DNA from: Pandoraea faecigallinarum
Lineage (GTDB): Bacteria; Pseudomonadota; Gammaproteobacteria; Burkholderiales; Burkholderiaceae
Reading direction: 5' to 3'
Assembly: GCF_001029105.3 (NCBI RefSeq)
Contig: NZ_CP011807.3
Span: 2,418,001 to 2,482,000, forward strand
Length of the DNA: 64,000 nt
Shown here: positions 27,807 to 38,236 of the stretch, piece by piece
Layout of the letters: each line of letters begins with the position of its first letter
Numbering within the stretch: position 1 is the first letter of the stretch
Translations under genes and position numbers: made by a program
The notes under the pieces: generated by a model
Database searches by the model: none
The model's input: the letters and a program-made list of their open reading frames with translations, nothing else
What the model was told of the DNA's origin: nothing

Positions 27807-28385
27807 TCAGGGCGACGGCGTGTCGCTTTGGGCGGGACCATCCCATTGCACCAGCAGTTGCAAGGCTTCACGGGTCCAGTCGAGCCATTCCTGCTCGTAA
27901 CGCACGCCCAGCCGCAGGATATGACGCTGGAGGGCGGCTTCTCGCGTGAGCGGCGCAGCGGTTTCGCCGTCCGGAAAATCGCGGGCTTCAATGGCGCGGT
28001 ACGCTGCAAGTTTCTGGGCGTGCAAGGCGGCCCGGCGTGCCATTTCCGGTTGCAGGCCGAGCGGCCCGATAGCGGCGTCGGCCCGTAACCGGACCATGAG
28101 ATCGTCGCGCAGATCGGAGGGATCGGTGCGTGTCGCGGCCCAGGCGAGCAGTTCGTCGCGCCCGGCATCGCGCACGCGGTAGACCCGCTTGCGGGTGCGC
28201 CCGCCATCCGGCGCGGCCGTCGACGCGATCCATCCCGCCGATTCCATGCGTGCCAGTTCACGGTAAATCTGCTGGTGCGTGGCGTGCCAGAAAAAGCCGA
28301 TGGACTTGTCGAAGCGGCGCGCCAGGTCGTAGCCCGACGAGGGTTTTTCCAGCAGCGAGGTCATCAGGGCGTGGGCGAGCGGCAT
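27807..28385 (-). CDS. PadR-family transcriptional regulator
   Basis: A 192-residue regulator with an N-terminal winged helix (MPLAHALMTSLLEKPSSGYDLARRF, HATHQQIYRELARMESAGWI) and a C-terminal helical dimerisation region (about residues 95-180). Both are standard for PadR/VirR-type repressors that sense aromatic or lipophilic compounds. The start MPLAHAL at 28383-28385 matches family starts; a longer frame would run into the operator. It is divergent from a dienoyl-CoA-reductase-like gene. Two almost identical palindromes fill the space between them, so it probably represses that gene and itself. Confidence 0.93.
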   Translation of the reverse strand: MPLAHALMTSLLEKPSSGYDLARRFDKSIGFFWHATHQQIYRELARMESAGWIASTAAPDGGRTRKRVYRVRDAGRDELLAWAATRTDPSDLRDDLMVRLRADAAIGPLGLQPEMARRAALHAQKLAAYRAIEARDFPDGETAAPLTREAALQRHILRLGVRYEQEWLDWTREALQLLVQWDGPAQSDTPSP

Positions 28386-28408
28386 GCCCGGTAGTCTAGG
28401 GACTCTAA

Positions 28409-30586
<2,178 letters not shown>

Positions 30587-30822
30587 CTCGACCTATAAGT
30601 TTAGGGAGCGACGCGGGGTGCGGCAGATCGATGTGAGACAATGACGGCTCGTGAATCACGCTGTTCGAAGGCGTTTTCACGATGCCAAGCGTACGTGCCA
30701 AGTGCCGGGCACGACGTTTCCGCGGCACGCTGCGGATCGCCACCGTTACGGTGCGCCGTCACGGTGTCTTCGCAGCGGCCTCAGTGGGAACCTGTACCGT
30801 GTGGCCTACGGTGTCATCGTCA

Positions 30823-32598
30823 ATGAAGCGCAAGTTACTCTCGGCCGGTTCTTTCACCGGCCGTCTCCGGTTACAGAACCTCGCCGTTGTCTCCGCTGTC
30901 GTCATCCTTTGTAGCGGCCTGCTGGTCTTGGCCTGGGGAACTTACCGCCAGGCCACCGACGCCGAGCTTGCCCTCGAAGCGCTACGTGCCACCTTGCTGG
31001 CGATGGAGAAGGCGTCTGCCGAACGCGGGCCAGCGAATGCCGTGCTCGGTGCGGACCTCCCGCTCCCCGACGCGTCGGTTACCGCGTTGCGCAATGCCCG
31101 CGAGGCCACCAACGCGCGTCTCCAGGAATTGCTCTCGGCGCTCTCGTCGGACCGATGCGGTCAATGTGCGAGCAGCCTGCGCGCCGTGGAGCGGGCGCGG
31201 CTCGATCTGGCGGCCGCCAGTGCCAACGTCGACCTGCTGGTCCAGCGTCCGCGCGAGATGCGTAGCGACGCCGCCGTGCGCGACGCCGTCGATCGCATGG
31301 TGCGCGTGATCGCCGATTTCACGCCTGTTGCGTCGTCGCGTATCGACATCGTCTCGCGCGGCGCGCCTGGTGCACTGCATTACGTCATCCTCGCCCGTCT
31401 CGCTGCCGAGCTTCGCGAATACGCAGGACAACTCGGCTCGCACTTCACCGCCGCACTCACCACGCGCCAGACACTCACCGAAGCCGATCAGCGCACCATC
31501 GAGCGCACGCTCGGGCGCATCGACCAGTTGCGCGACATGATCGCCTCACGCGTGAGCGAACCGCCGGACCTCGGCCCCTCCACGCTCGGCACCCTCAATG
31601 CCCAGTACTTCGGCGCGGGTCTGCATTACGTGGCGACCGTTCGTACGTTGGCCGCCCAGCCGCGGCCGCCGTCGATCACGACCGCCGAATTCGCGGCGCA
31701 CTACGTGCCGACGATGCGCGCGATCACCGATTTGCGCGATGCCATGCTCGCGCGCGCTCAACACCACGTCCAGGCGCAACGCGCGAAGGCATTGCGGTGG
31801 CTGATCGGCATCGGCGTGTCCGAGGTGTTGCTGGTGTTGGTGACCGTGGTCGTATTGCGCGACTTCCGCCGCACGGTGGTGTTGCCGTTCGAGGCTGCGA
31901 CCCGCTTCGTCGATGCTCTCGCACAGGGCAATCTCGATGCCACGGTGCCCGGCGAAGGCCTGCCGTTGAAACGTCCGCAGGTAAGCGCCGTATTCGACGC
32001 CTTGCGCGTATTGCGGCTCAACGCCGTCGAACTGGTGCAGTTGCGACGCGAACGGGCGCGCCTGTCGGGCGAACTGGAACTGAGCGCGGATACCGATCCC
32101 CTGACCGGGCTCATGAACTGGCGCGCGTTCGAGCGTCAGGCGCAGGCGCTCTGTGCGATGGTGACGCCCGGGCATGTGACCCTCATCAAGTTCGACATCG
32201 ACAACTTCACGCAGATCAACGCGGCGTGGGGGCACGGCGTGGGAGACGACGTGCTGCGTCGCGTCGGCGCGGTATGTCAGAACACGACGCAGCCCGGCGA
32301 TGTGGTGGCTCGTCTGGGGGCAGACGCCTTCGTCGTGCTCGCCCGTGTGCTGGACGAATCGCGCGCCCGGCAATTCGCCGAATTGCTGCGCGGGCGCATC
32401 GAGGCCACGGCGCTGAAGCTGCCCAACGGCGAAGTGTTACCGCTCACGGCGAGCTTCGGTATTGCCATCGCCGATCTGATGACATTCGACGCCAATGGGG
32501 GACCGAGCGGCGAACCGCCGAACGTATCGACGTTGCTCAGTCAGGCGGAGCGCCAATTGCATGCCTCCCGGCAGGCGCGGCGTCACGCCATCGATTGA
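30823..32598 (+). CDS. membrane protein with degenerate GGDEF domain
   Basis: A 591-residue protein. TM1 is at about residues 20-40 (LAVVSAVVILCSGLLVLAWG), a largely helical periplasmic sensor region of about 280 residues follows, and TM2 is near residue 330 (GIGVSEVLLVLVTVVVL). A HAMP-like segment then leads to a GGDEF domain (TDPLTGLMNWRAFERQ ... FDIDNFTQINAAWGHGVGDDVLRRVG). The signature is RLGADAF where active cyclases have R-x-GG(D/E)EF. The catalytic acidic residue at position four is Ala, so diguanylate cyclase activity is probably lost; it may bind GTP or act as a sensor. The start is not certain: the ATG at 30823 precedes TM1 directly, and a longer frame from 30682 is possible. Convergent with a CoA transferase gene 14 bases away. 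Confidence 0.88.
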   Translation: MKRKLLSAGSFTGRLRLQNLAVVSAVVILCSGLLVLAWGTYRQATDAELALEALRATLLAMEKASAERGPANAVLGADLPLPDASVTALRNAREATNARLQELLSALSSDRCGQCASSLRAVERARLDLAAASANVDLLVQRPREMRSDAAVRDAVDRMVRVIADFTPVASSRIDIVSRGAPGALHYVILARLAAELREYAGQLGSHFTAALTTRQTLTEADQRTIERTLGRIDQLRDMIASRVSEPPDLGPSTLGTLNAQYFGAGLHYVATVRTLAAQPRPPSITTAEFAAHYVPTMRAITDLRDAMLARAQHHVQAQRAKALRWLIGIGVSEVLLVLVTVVVLRDFRRTVVLPFEAATRFVDALAQGNLDATVPGEGLPLKRPQVSAVFDALRVLRLNAVELVQLRRERARLSGELELSADTDPLTGLMNWRAFERQAQALCAMVTPGHVTLIKFDIDNFTQINAAWGHGVGDDVLRRVGAVCQNTTQPGDVVARLGADAFVVLARVLDESRARQFAELLRGRIEATALKLPNGEVLPLTASFGIAIADLMTFDANGGPSGEPPNVSTLLSQAERQLHASRQARRHAID

Positions 32599-32612
32599 CG
32601 GTACCCGTGCGC

Positions 32613-34082
32613 TTACGCCCAGCACGGCGTGGCGGTGCCCAGCGCCATCGCGGGCAGAGCCCAGTCGACGGGCGTGCCGGCAATCGTCATGGGTACAGCG
32701 ATGCGCCGCACCGGTCCCCAGGACGTGTCTTCGATGCGCGGCGACAGATCGGCAGACGTCTGCGCCGCCAGCGGCGGCGGGGCGTCCGGCGCGGTTCGAT
32801 GCGTCACCAGCAAGCCCGCCGTGCGTGCGAGTGACGCGCGCACCGTGGAACCGATTCCCTGCGTCTGACGCAGCGCGAGCGCATGGACGGCCGCGGCCGC
32901 CATCAAATATCCCGTCGCGTAATCGATCCCTTGCCCGGGCAACGGTACGGGGCGATCCGCGTTGGCAGCGCGCATGCCGGCATCGGCGACACCCGAACTC
33001 ATCTGTACCAGACTGTCGAAACCGCGTCGCGCGTGCCATGGTCCTTGCCAGCCGTACGCGTCGAGCGAAATGTCGATGAGCGCCGGGTTGAGTTCGCGAC
33101 GACGCGCGGCCCCGAGCCCTAGGCGCGTCAACGCGTCGGGGCGATAGCCGTGCACGACGATGTCTGCCTCACGCATCAGGGCTTCGAGCGTCGTTCGCCC
33201 CGGTACCTGCTTCAGATCGAGGCGTGCGCAGCGCTTGCCGAGCACGACCTCGGGCACCGTGCCGGGCTCGTCCCAGCCGGGCGGATCGATGCGCAGCACC
33301 TGCGCGCCGAACCCTGCGAGAAAGCGCGTCGCAGTCGGCCCCGCGAGAATGCGGGTCAGGTCGAGCACCCGAACGCCGCTTAACGGCCGTTCGCGCAGCG
33401 GCTTCCACGCAGGGGCGCCGCGGCCACCGCCCGCATCGAAGGTTTCCCATTGCAGCAACGGATCGCTTGCGACGGCCATCCCTTGCGGGTGCGCTTGCCA
33501 TTGGGCCAGGGTGCGCATTGCGGCCGCACATCCGCCCCCGGCGACGATGGCGCTCTCCAATGCATCGGCTTTGCACGTCGCGACGGCGCGCGCCACGGCG
33601 TCTCGTTGTGTGTCCGCGCCAGATAAGCCGAGCACGGCCAGCGCAGCGTCACGGTGGTGTGGCGCATTGGTGTGCAAACGAATCCATCCATCAGCCGCCG
33701 CGTAGTCGCCCGCGATGGGATCCCACATCGGGGGCGCCGACCAGCCCTGAGCGCGCAGCGATGTCTGGAACCAGAACGACGCCAACCGCCGGTCCACATT
33801 GACCTGTGCCGCCGCAAGGCGTCCGTCCAGGCCGTAGTCGCCGGTTGCGCCGGTCGCGAATCCCGCCACGGCCAGCGACGCGGTGGCGATCGCCGCCGTA
33901 GCGAAGTCGGTGTACGGGAAAGTGCACGGCAACGCGCCCTGGCCGCTGATCGTGAGATTCGCGCCGGTGAGCGCTCGGCCGGTGACGGCGTATTGCATCT
34001 CGCGCAAATATGACGCGACGAAGCCGGTGTCTTCGGCGAGCGCGATGGCGGCGCCGGATACAGCGTGGTGCGTGGGAAGCAT
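32613..34082 (-). CDS. CaiB/BaiF family III CoA transferase, double-length
   Basis: A 489-residue protein, longer than the usual 380-410. The family opening GVRVLDLTRILAGPTATRFL appears only at about residue 240, followed by FGAQVLRIDPPGW and GFDSLVQMSSGVADAG, the segment near the catalytic Asp of family III enzymes. The first 240 residues also look CoA-transferase-like (SFWFQTSLRAQGWSAPPMWDP and AADGWIRLHTNAPHHRDAAL), resembling the second half of the family. The protein may therefore be a rearranged or tandem form. Family III enzymes move CoA between carboxylic acids. It is divergent from the HTH-citrate-synthase homologue with 181 bases between, so the two genes likely belong to one pathway. 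The start is the ATG at 34080-34082. Confidence 0.85.
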   Translation of the reverse strand: MLPTHHAVSGAAIALAEDTGFVASYLREMQYAVTGRALTGANLTISGQGALPCTFPYTDFATAAIATASLAVAGFATGATGDYGLDGRLAAAQVNVDRRLASFWFQTSLRAQGWSAPPMWDPIAGDYAAADGWIRLHTNAPHHRDAALAVLGLSGADTQRDAVARAVATCKADALESAIVAGGGCAAAMRTLAQWQAHPQGMAVASDPLLQWETFDAGGGRGAPAWKPLRERPLSGVRVLDLTRILAGPTATRFLAGFGAQVLRIDPPGWDEPGTVPEVVLGKRCARLDLKQVPGRTTLEALMREADIVVHGYRPDALTRLGLGAARRRELNPALIDISLDAYGWQGPWHARRGFDSLVQMSSGVADAGMRAANADRPVPLPGQGIDYATGYLMAAAAVHALALRQTQGIGSTVRASLARTAGLLVTHRTAPDAPPPLAAQTSADLSPRIEDTSWGPVRRIAVPMTIAGTPVDWALPAMALGTATPCWA

Positions 34083-34173
34083 GGGCGAAATCCTCGAACG
34101 ATTCGATACGTGCGTCGCGATGCCTCGCGGCGCGGGACTGCCGGCGCATTGAAGCTTAAGCCCATGGATTTTA

Positions 34174-34200
34174 TTGTCAATATTGATTAACTTAGTCAAT
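34174..34200. promoter_or_regulatory. possible operator with repeated GTCAAT in the divergent promoter
   Basis: GTCAAT occurs at 34176-34181 and 34195-34200, 19 bases apart, in the AT-rich part of the 181-base region between the CoA transferase and the citrate-synthase homologue. On the minus strand the elements read ATTGAC, so the site may also contribute a -35 box. The HTH part of the citrate-synthase protein is a natural candidate binder. Motif only. Confidence 0.35.
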
Positions 34201-34263
34201 CTGTTGGCCTTCCGCCGGTCCATCGCGTCCATCACGTCGTCAGTCACTTCCCTCATATCCCAC

Positions 34264-35514
34264 ATGTCCCTCATGTCCGTTCGCGCCCCGAACTCCGGGA
34301 ATTACTTCACCGCAACGCAAGCGGCCGAGCGCCTGGGCGTCTCGCTCCAGACCCTGTATGCCTACGTGAGCCGAGGATTGCTGCATGCCGAACCGGGCAG
34401 AACGCATCGCGAGCGTCGTTACCGGGTGGCGGACGTCGAGCGCCTCGCCACGCAGCGCACGCGCGGCCGAAAGCCGAAGGAAGTGGTCAAGGCCGCGCTC
34501 GATTGGGGAATGCCGGTGCTGGAATCTTCCATCACGTTGATCGAGGATGGACGATGCTACTACCGGGGACGCGACGCACTGACGATGGCGCAAACGGCGA
34601 CGGTCGAAGCGACAGCGGCGTGGCTTTGGCAGTGCGACGAAGCATCGGCCTTTGCGTCCGGCACGGGCGAGAAGGGTGACGCGATGCGACGGCTCGCGTC
34701 CGAGTGGCCGGTGATGCTGCTCGAACGCTATCGTGGTCAGCGTGCCGAAAACGCGTTGCTGCCCACGTTCACCGTGGTAAGCGACGACGCCTCCACGGCG
34801 ATCTGGCAGCGCGATCCGGCACGTGTCGCGCAGGGCAGCGCAACGTTGCTGCGCGCGATGACGGCCTGTTTGCTGGGCACGCTTCCAAGCGATGCGCCGA
34901 TCCATGAACAATGCGCGAAAGCCTGGGGGGTGAACGATGCCGAGGGCGCCGATTTGCTTCGCATGGCCCTGGTGCTTTGTGCGGATCACGAACTGAATGC
35001 GTCGAGTTTCACGGCGCGTTGCGTCGCATCGACGGGGGCGAGCCTGCGGGCGGCGATCATTGCGGGGTTATCCGCGCTGACGGGCGGGCGCCATGGCGGC
35101 ACAACCGCGCGCAACGAAGCGATGTGGGACGAGCTCGGCGACACGGACGTGGCAAACCGCATGCGCGAGCGCCTCGCGCGTGGGGAGAAGCTTCCCGGCT
35201 TCGGCCATCATCTCTACCCGGCGGGAGACGTGCGGGCCAGCGCGATGCTCGCCCGCCTGCTGCCCGAGCATCCCGCGTGGCAGACGATGGTCGATGCGGC
35301 ATATGCACTGGTCGGGCTGCGTCCGTCACTCGACTTCGCGCTGGTCGCGGTGCGGCGTCACCTCGGACTGCCGGTCGGCGCGGCCTTTGGTCTCTTTGCG
35401 CTTGGCCGCTCCATTGGGTGGATCGCCCACGCGCGGGAGCAGCGCGAAAGCACGCAATTGATTCGACCCCGCGCCGCGTACGTCGGCGTGCGACCGGACG
35501 CACCGCGAGACTAG
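34264..35514 (+). CDS. citrate synthase family protein with N-terminal MerR-type HTH
   Basis: A 416-residue fusion. Residues about 10-60 are a MerR-like DNA-binding helix-turn-helix (YFTATQAAERLGVSLQTLYAYVSRGLL ... RERRYRVADVERL, in two pieces). The rest is a type II citrate synthase fold. The catalytic His is in LTGGRHGGTTARNEA, the second active-site His in GFGHHLYPAGDVRA and the catalytic Asp in LRPSLDFALVAV, so the active site looks intact. The ATG at 34264 leaves a short, basic tail before the HTH; ATG at 34273 is also possible. It may be an enzyme whose activity or ligand state is coupled to gene control. Divergent from a CoA transferase, which argues for a role in acyl-CoA or 2-methylcitrate-like metabolism rather than housekeeping citrate synthesis. 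Confidence 0.9.
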   Translation: MSLMSVRAPNSGNYFTATQAAERLGVSLQTLYAYVSRGLLHAEPGRTHRERRYRVADVERLATQRTRGRKPKEVVKAALDWGMPVLESSITLIEDGRCYYRGRDALTMAQTATVEATAAWLWQCDEASAFASGTGEKGDAMRRLASEWPVMLLERYRGQRAENALLPTFTVVSDDASTAIWQRDPARVAQGSATLLRAMTACLLGTLPSDAPIHEQCAKAWGVNDAEGADLLRMALVLCADHELNASSFTARCVASTGASLRAAIIAGLSALTGGRHGGTTARNEAMWDELGDTDVANRMRERLARGEKLPGFGHHLYPAGDVRASAMLARLLPEHPAWQTMVDAAYALVGLRPSLDFALVAVRRHLGLPVGAAFGLFALGRSIGWIAHAREQRESTQLIRPRAAYVGVRPDAPRD

Positions 35515-35535
35515 CGCGTCAGCACCATCGAACGG

Positions 35536-37116
35536 TCATGGTTTCGCGCGACGCCCGAACACGGCGCGATCACCCGCCCACACCAGCGCCATCGTGGCGC
35601 CCATCAGGGGGAAGATACAACCCAGCGCGATCATGCCGAGGGCCCACCCGCGCATGGGCGGCCGCGCGTGCGGGCGTGACGGCGCGCCCAGCGAGCGGGC
35701 CGGGCGGCGCATCCACCACATGACGAAGCCGGTGACTGCCATCGCGAACAATCCCATCGAAATCAAGGCGCACAGCCATTGATTGACGACACCGAAGTAG
35801 CGCCCCATGTGCAGCGCAGTCCCGTAGGACACGGCTTGCGCGATGGCCCCGTAGGCGTTGTAGTCGATATCGCGCAGCACTTTGCCGCTGTACTGATCGA
35901 TGTGAATCGTGCGTTGGGCTTTCGGGTCGGCCGGGAAGTACGAGACGGTATAGACGCCGTCGGGCCGCTTGGGCACCACGAGGCTGTAGCCGCTCTCGAC
36001 GCCCATGCGCGAGGCAATCGCCATCACGTCGTCGACCGGCAACGCGCCTTGCGCACGCAAGCCGGCAGGGGAGATTCCCTCGCTGCCCATCGTTTCGTGT
36101 CCGGCATGTCCCGCATGTTCAACCTGTTCCGCGTGCGCCTCGCCGCTCCCGTGCGCCCCACGCGGCGGGTGCGTCATTCCGTCCATCGCGGGTCCGTTCG
36201 CCCTGTCCACGGCCTGAGGCACTGATCGGGGCACGGTCGTATTGCCGACCGCCCACGGGATTTGCGCGATGGGAAGATCGTCCATTTTCATGGGCGTGGC
36301 GGGCTTGGCAGGCGCGGCGGGCGCGGCGGGCAATTGCGAGCGCACGGGCGCTTCGCCCCAGACGCCGGGCGGCGATCCCATGCCGATCTTCGACGTCAGC
36401 ACCTTGAACTGCGCGCCCCACGACCCGGACCACGGCAGCCCCGACAGCACGAACGCCAACCCGCCCGCGGCAAGCCACAGTCCCGCGACCCCATGCAGGT
36501 TGCGCAGCAGCGCACGCCCGCGCAATTGCAGACGCGGGCGCAGGGCGTTGGCCCATGCCGTGCCCGCACGTGGCCACCACAGGGCGAGACCGGTGACCAG
36601 CATGACGAGCGTCCAGCATCCTGCAAGCTCCATGAGCAGTTCGCCGGCCTTGCCCAGCATGAGCGAGCGATGGAGGGCACGGACTTGCGCCATGAGGCGG
36701 TGCTCGACGCTAAGTGTGCCCAGCACCGCCCCCGTATAGGGATTCACGTAGACGCTTTCCCGCTCACCGCCGGGCAACCGAAAGACGAATTCCGCACTGC
36801 GCGCCGGATCGCGATTGACTTCGACGGAGCTGATCCGGGCCTCGGCGGGCAGCGTTGCCGCCGCGCGCTCCATCAGCGCCTGCTGGCTGATGCGCGGCGC
36901 ATCGGAGGCCACGACGGCCAACCGGTCGCGATACAGCCACGATTCGATTTGCGGTTGAAACACGTAGATCGTGCCCGTGACGGCGAGCACCATGAGCCAC
37001 GGCATGACGAACAGACCGGCGTAGAAGTGCCAGCGCCAGAGCGTCCGGTACTGGCCGGCGGCCGGCGCCGGCTGCGCCTCACGGGTCTGAGGCGTCTGTG
37101 TGTAGGGGATCTGCAT
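35536..37116 (-). CDS. PepSY-domain iron-uptake-type membrane protein with His-rich insert
   Basis: A 526-residue inner-membrane protein of the PiuB/PepSY-TM family. It has about four membrane segments (LWRWHFYAGLFVMPWLMVL near residue 30, MELAGCWTLVMLVTGLALWWPR near 165, GVAGLWLAAGGLAFVLSGL near 210, and GLFAMAVTGFVMWWMR near 460) and two PepSY modules. The third loop carries six His in about 28 residues (about residues 313-342; THPPRGAHGSGEAHA, EHAGHAGHE), a likely metal-binding insert. Members are linked to siderophore reduction, iron or copper handling. The ATG at 37114-37116 begins the typical N-terminus; a longer frame adds an Arg-rich tail. The DUF2946 gene lies upstream on the same strand. 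Confidence 0.88.
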   Translation of the reverse strand: MQIPYTQTPQTREAQPAPAAGQYRTLWRWHFYAGLFVMPWLMVLAVTGTIYVFQPQIESWLYRDRLAVVASDAPRISQQALMERAAATLPAEARISSVEVNRDPARSAEFVFRLPGGERESVYVNPYTGAVLGTLSVEHRLMAQVRALHRSLMLGKAGELLMELAGCWTLVMLVTGLALWWPRAGTAWANALRPRLQLRGRALLRNLHGVAGLWLAAGGLAFVLSGLPWSGSWGAQFKVLTSKIGMGSPPGVWGEAPVRSQLPAAPAAPAKPATPMKMDDLPIAQIPWAVGNTTVPRSVPQAVDRANGPAMDGMTHPPRGAHGSGEAHAEQVEHAGHAGHETMGSEGISPAGLRAQGALPVDDVMAIASRMGVESGYSLVVPKRPDGVYTVSYFPADPKAQRTIHIDQYSGKVLRDIDYNAYGAIAQAVSYGTALHMGRYFGVVNQWLCALISMGLFAMAVTGFVMWWMRRPARSLGAPSRPHARPPMRGWALGMIALGCIFPLMGATMALVWAGDRAVFGRRAKP

Positions 37117-37254
37117 ATTGCGACGATTCCGTCTCTTGTCGCCACGGTAGGCAACGGCGCGGGCATGCCCCCGATACGACGCTCGGGCAGGCATTCGCGC
37201 GAATGGAAGCGACACCTTCACCGCAGGCGGTGTGGCATCGGACTGAACGCGGGA

Positions 37255-37749
37255 TCAGGAAACGGCAGGGGGCGCGCGCGCAGGCGGCGTGGAGACGAGT
37301 TGGGTGTTGGCCGAAGGCGTGTGCACAGCCGGTCCGGCGCGTGCGACCCAGGCAAACGGCACAGCGCCGGTCAGCACAGGCATGACGAGCGGCGGATGGT
37401 TGGCGAGAAGCGAACAGTACCCGCAGACGTCGCCCTGGTCCGGGTGGTCTGCCTGCGCCATCTGCGACGCGTGTGACGAGTGCGACCTGTCCAACCTGTG
37501 CGAGGGTGCCGCGGCGTCGTGTGCCGAACTCGTCCTCACTGCGTTCATCGCCCTCGTTGCTTCCGTTGCCGGCAATATCCCGGGCTGCGCATCTGCGCTC
37601 CCGACCGCACAGAAAGCCACGTCCAGCACGCGCGCCGCTTCCGCTCGATGTGCCGCAAGCATCTGACCGACCACCGGCATGCCGACGGCCAGCCACATGG
37701 CGGCGAGGCCGAGCCATGCTGTCAGGCGTTTTCGGGCGGAGAGCGTCAT
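37255..37749 (-). CDS. DUF2946 protein, probably exported
   Basis: A 164-residue protein with an N-terminal hydrophobic signal/anchor (LTAWLGLAAMWLAVGMPVVGQ). A Ser/His-rich middle (HRLDRSHSSHASQMA) leads to the DUF2946 core GDVCGYCSLLANHPPL, with a CxxC pair. DUF2946 proteins are usually small and encoded near copper or TonB/PepSY genes; metal binding by the CxxC and His residues is inferred. The start MTLSARKR was chosen for its short distance to the hydrophobic segment. It is 138 bases upstream of the PepSY gene on the same strand and probably in its operon. Confidence 0.85.
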   Translation of the reverse strand: MTLSARKRLTAWLGLAAMWLAVGMPVVGQMLAAHRAEAARVLDVAFCAVGSADAQPGILPATEATRAMNAVRTSSAHDAAAPSHRLDRSHSSHASQMAQADHPDQGDVCGYCSLLANHPPLVMPVLTGAVPFAWVARAGPAVHTPSANTQLVSTPPARAPPAVS

Positions 37750-37789
37750 GCGTCTGCGTCTTGGTGGTAGGGAGCGCGTAGAAGCCGAA

Positions 37790-38011
37790 ATGCTATCACG
37801 CGGCGCGTCCGCGCATGCCGGCGGTGAGCGCTTTGACTGGCAGTTGGCATCGCCGAAGTGGCAGTTCGACGATGCCACGTATGCCGGCTCGGCTGCCGCC
37901 TTTCACAACCCGGCCCATGTGGCCATCGTGATTCACAACTACCGTTGGCGTCTCGGGCTGGCGCAGGGCGAGGCACGCTTCGATGCACTGGACAAACGTC
38001 TCGCGAATTGA
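37790..38011 (+). pseudogene. remnant of an alpha/beta hydrolase (cap region)
   Basis: About 74 codons read FDWQLASPKWQFDDATYAGS, FHNPAHVAIVIHNYRW and GLAQGEARFDALDKRLA. This matches the cap segment of an alpha/beta hydrolase (the pattern ...FDNPDFVDVVIHSYRHR...), but the catalytic Ser, Asp and His regions are absent. The frame ends at TGA just where the family would continue. So this is a decayed piece, not a working gene. It lies divergently in front of the DUF2946 gene, whose promoter it may now contain. Confidence 0.7.
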
Positions 38012-38236
38012 AACTTCGGATATCTATGGAAAACAATCTTTGACGAGATTCGTTTGTTTGCTTAATGTTCGTGTGGTAACGCGCTACAAAAGGAGGGCCG
38101 AGGTATTTTTAAGATAATTTAAATTCTCAGGATTTAAATTATCAGGAAGCGGAGCCGCATCACACGCCTGCCGGCGCCCGGGGCGTACACCGCTCCGGCC
38201 GTCGCGCTCCCTAATGACGAGGAACCCGGAACTCCG
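38012..38236. other. AT-rich region upstream of the coiled-coil gene
   Basis: These 225 bases are clearly AT-richer than the flanks. They include a perfect long inverted repeat (listed separately) and the segment before the coiled-coil gene. No reading frame of note. The base composition may mark a promoter or an acquired patch. Confidence 0.5.
38113..38143. promoter_or_regulatory. perfect 12-bp inverted repeat GATAATTTAAAT / ATTTAAATTATC
   Basis: Two 12-base arms flank a 7-base spacer, a perfect dyad in a very AT-rich patch, about 95 bases before the next gene. It is followed by CAGGAAG, not by a T-run, so it is more likely an operator than a terminator. Confidence 0.65.
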
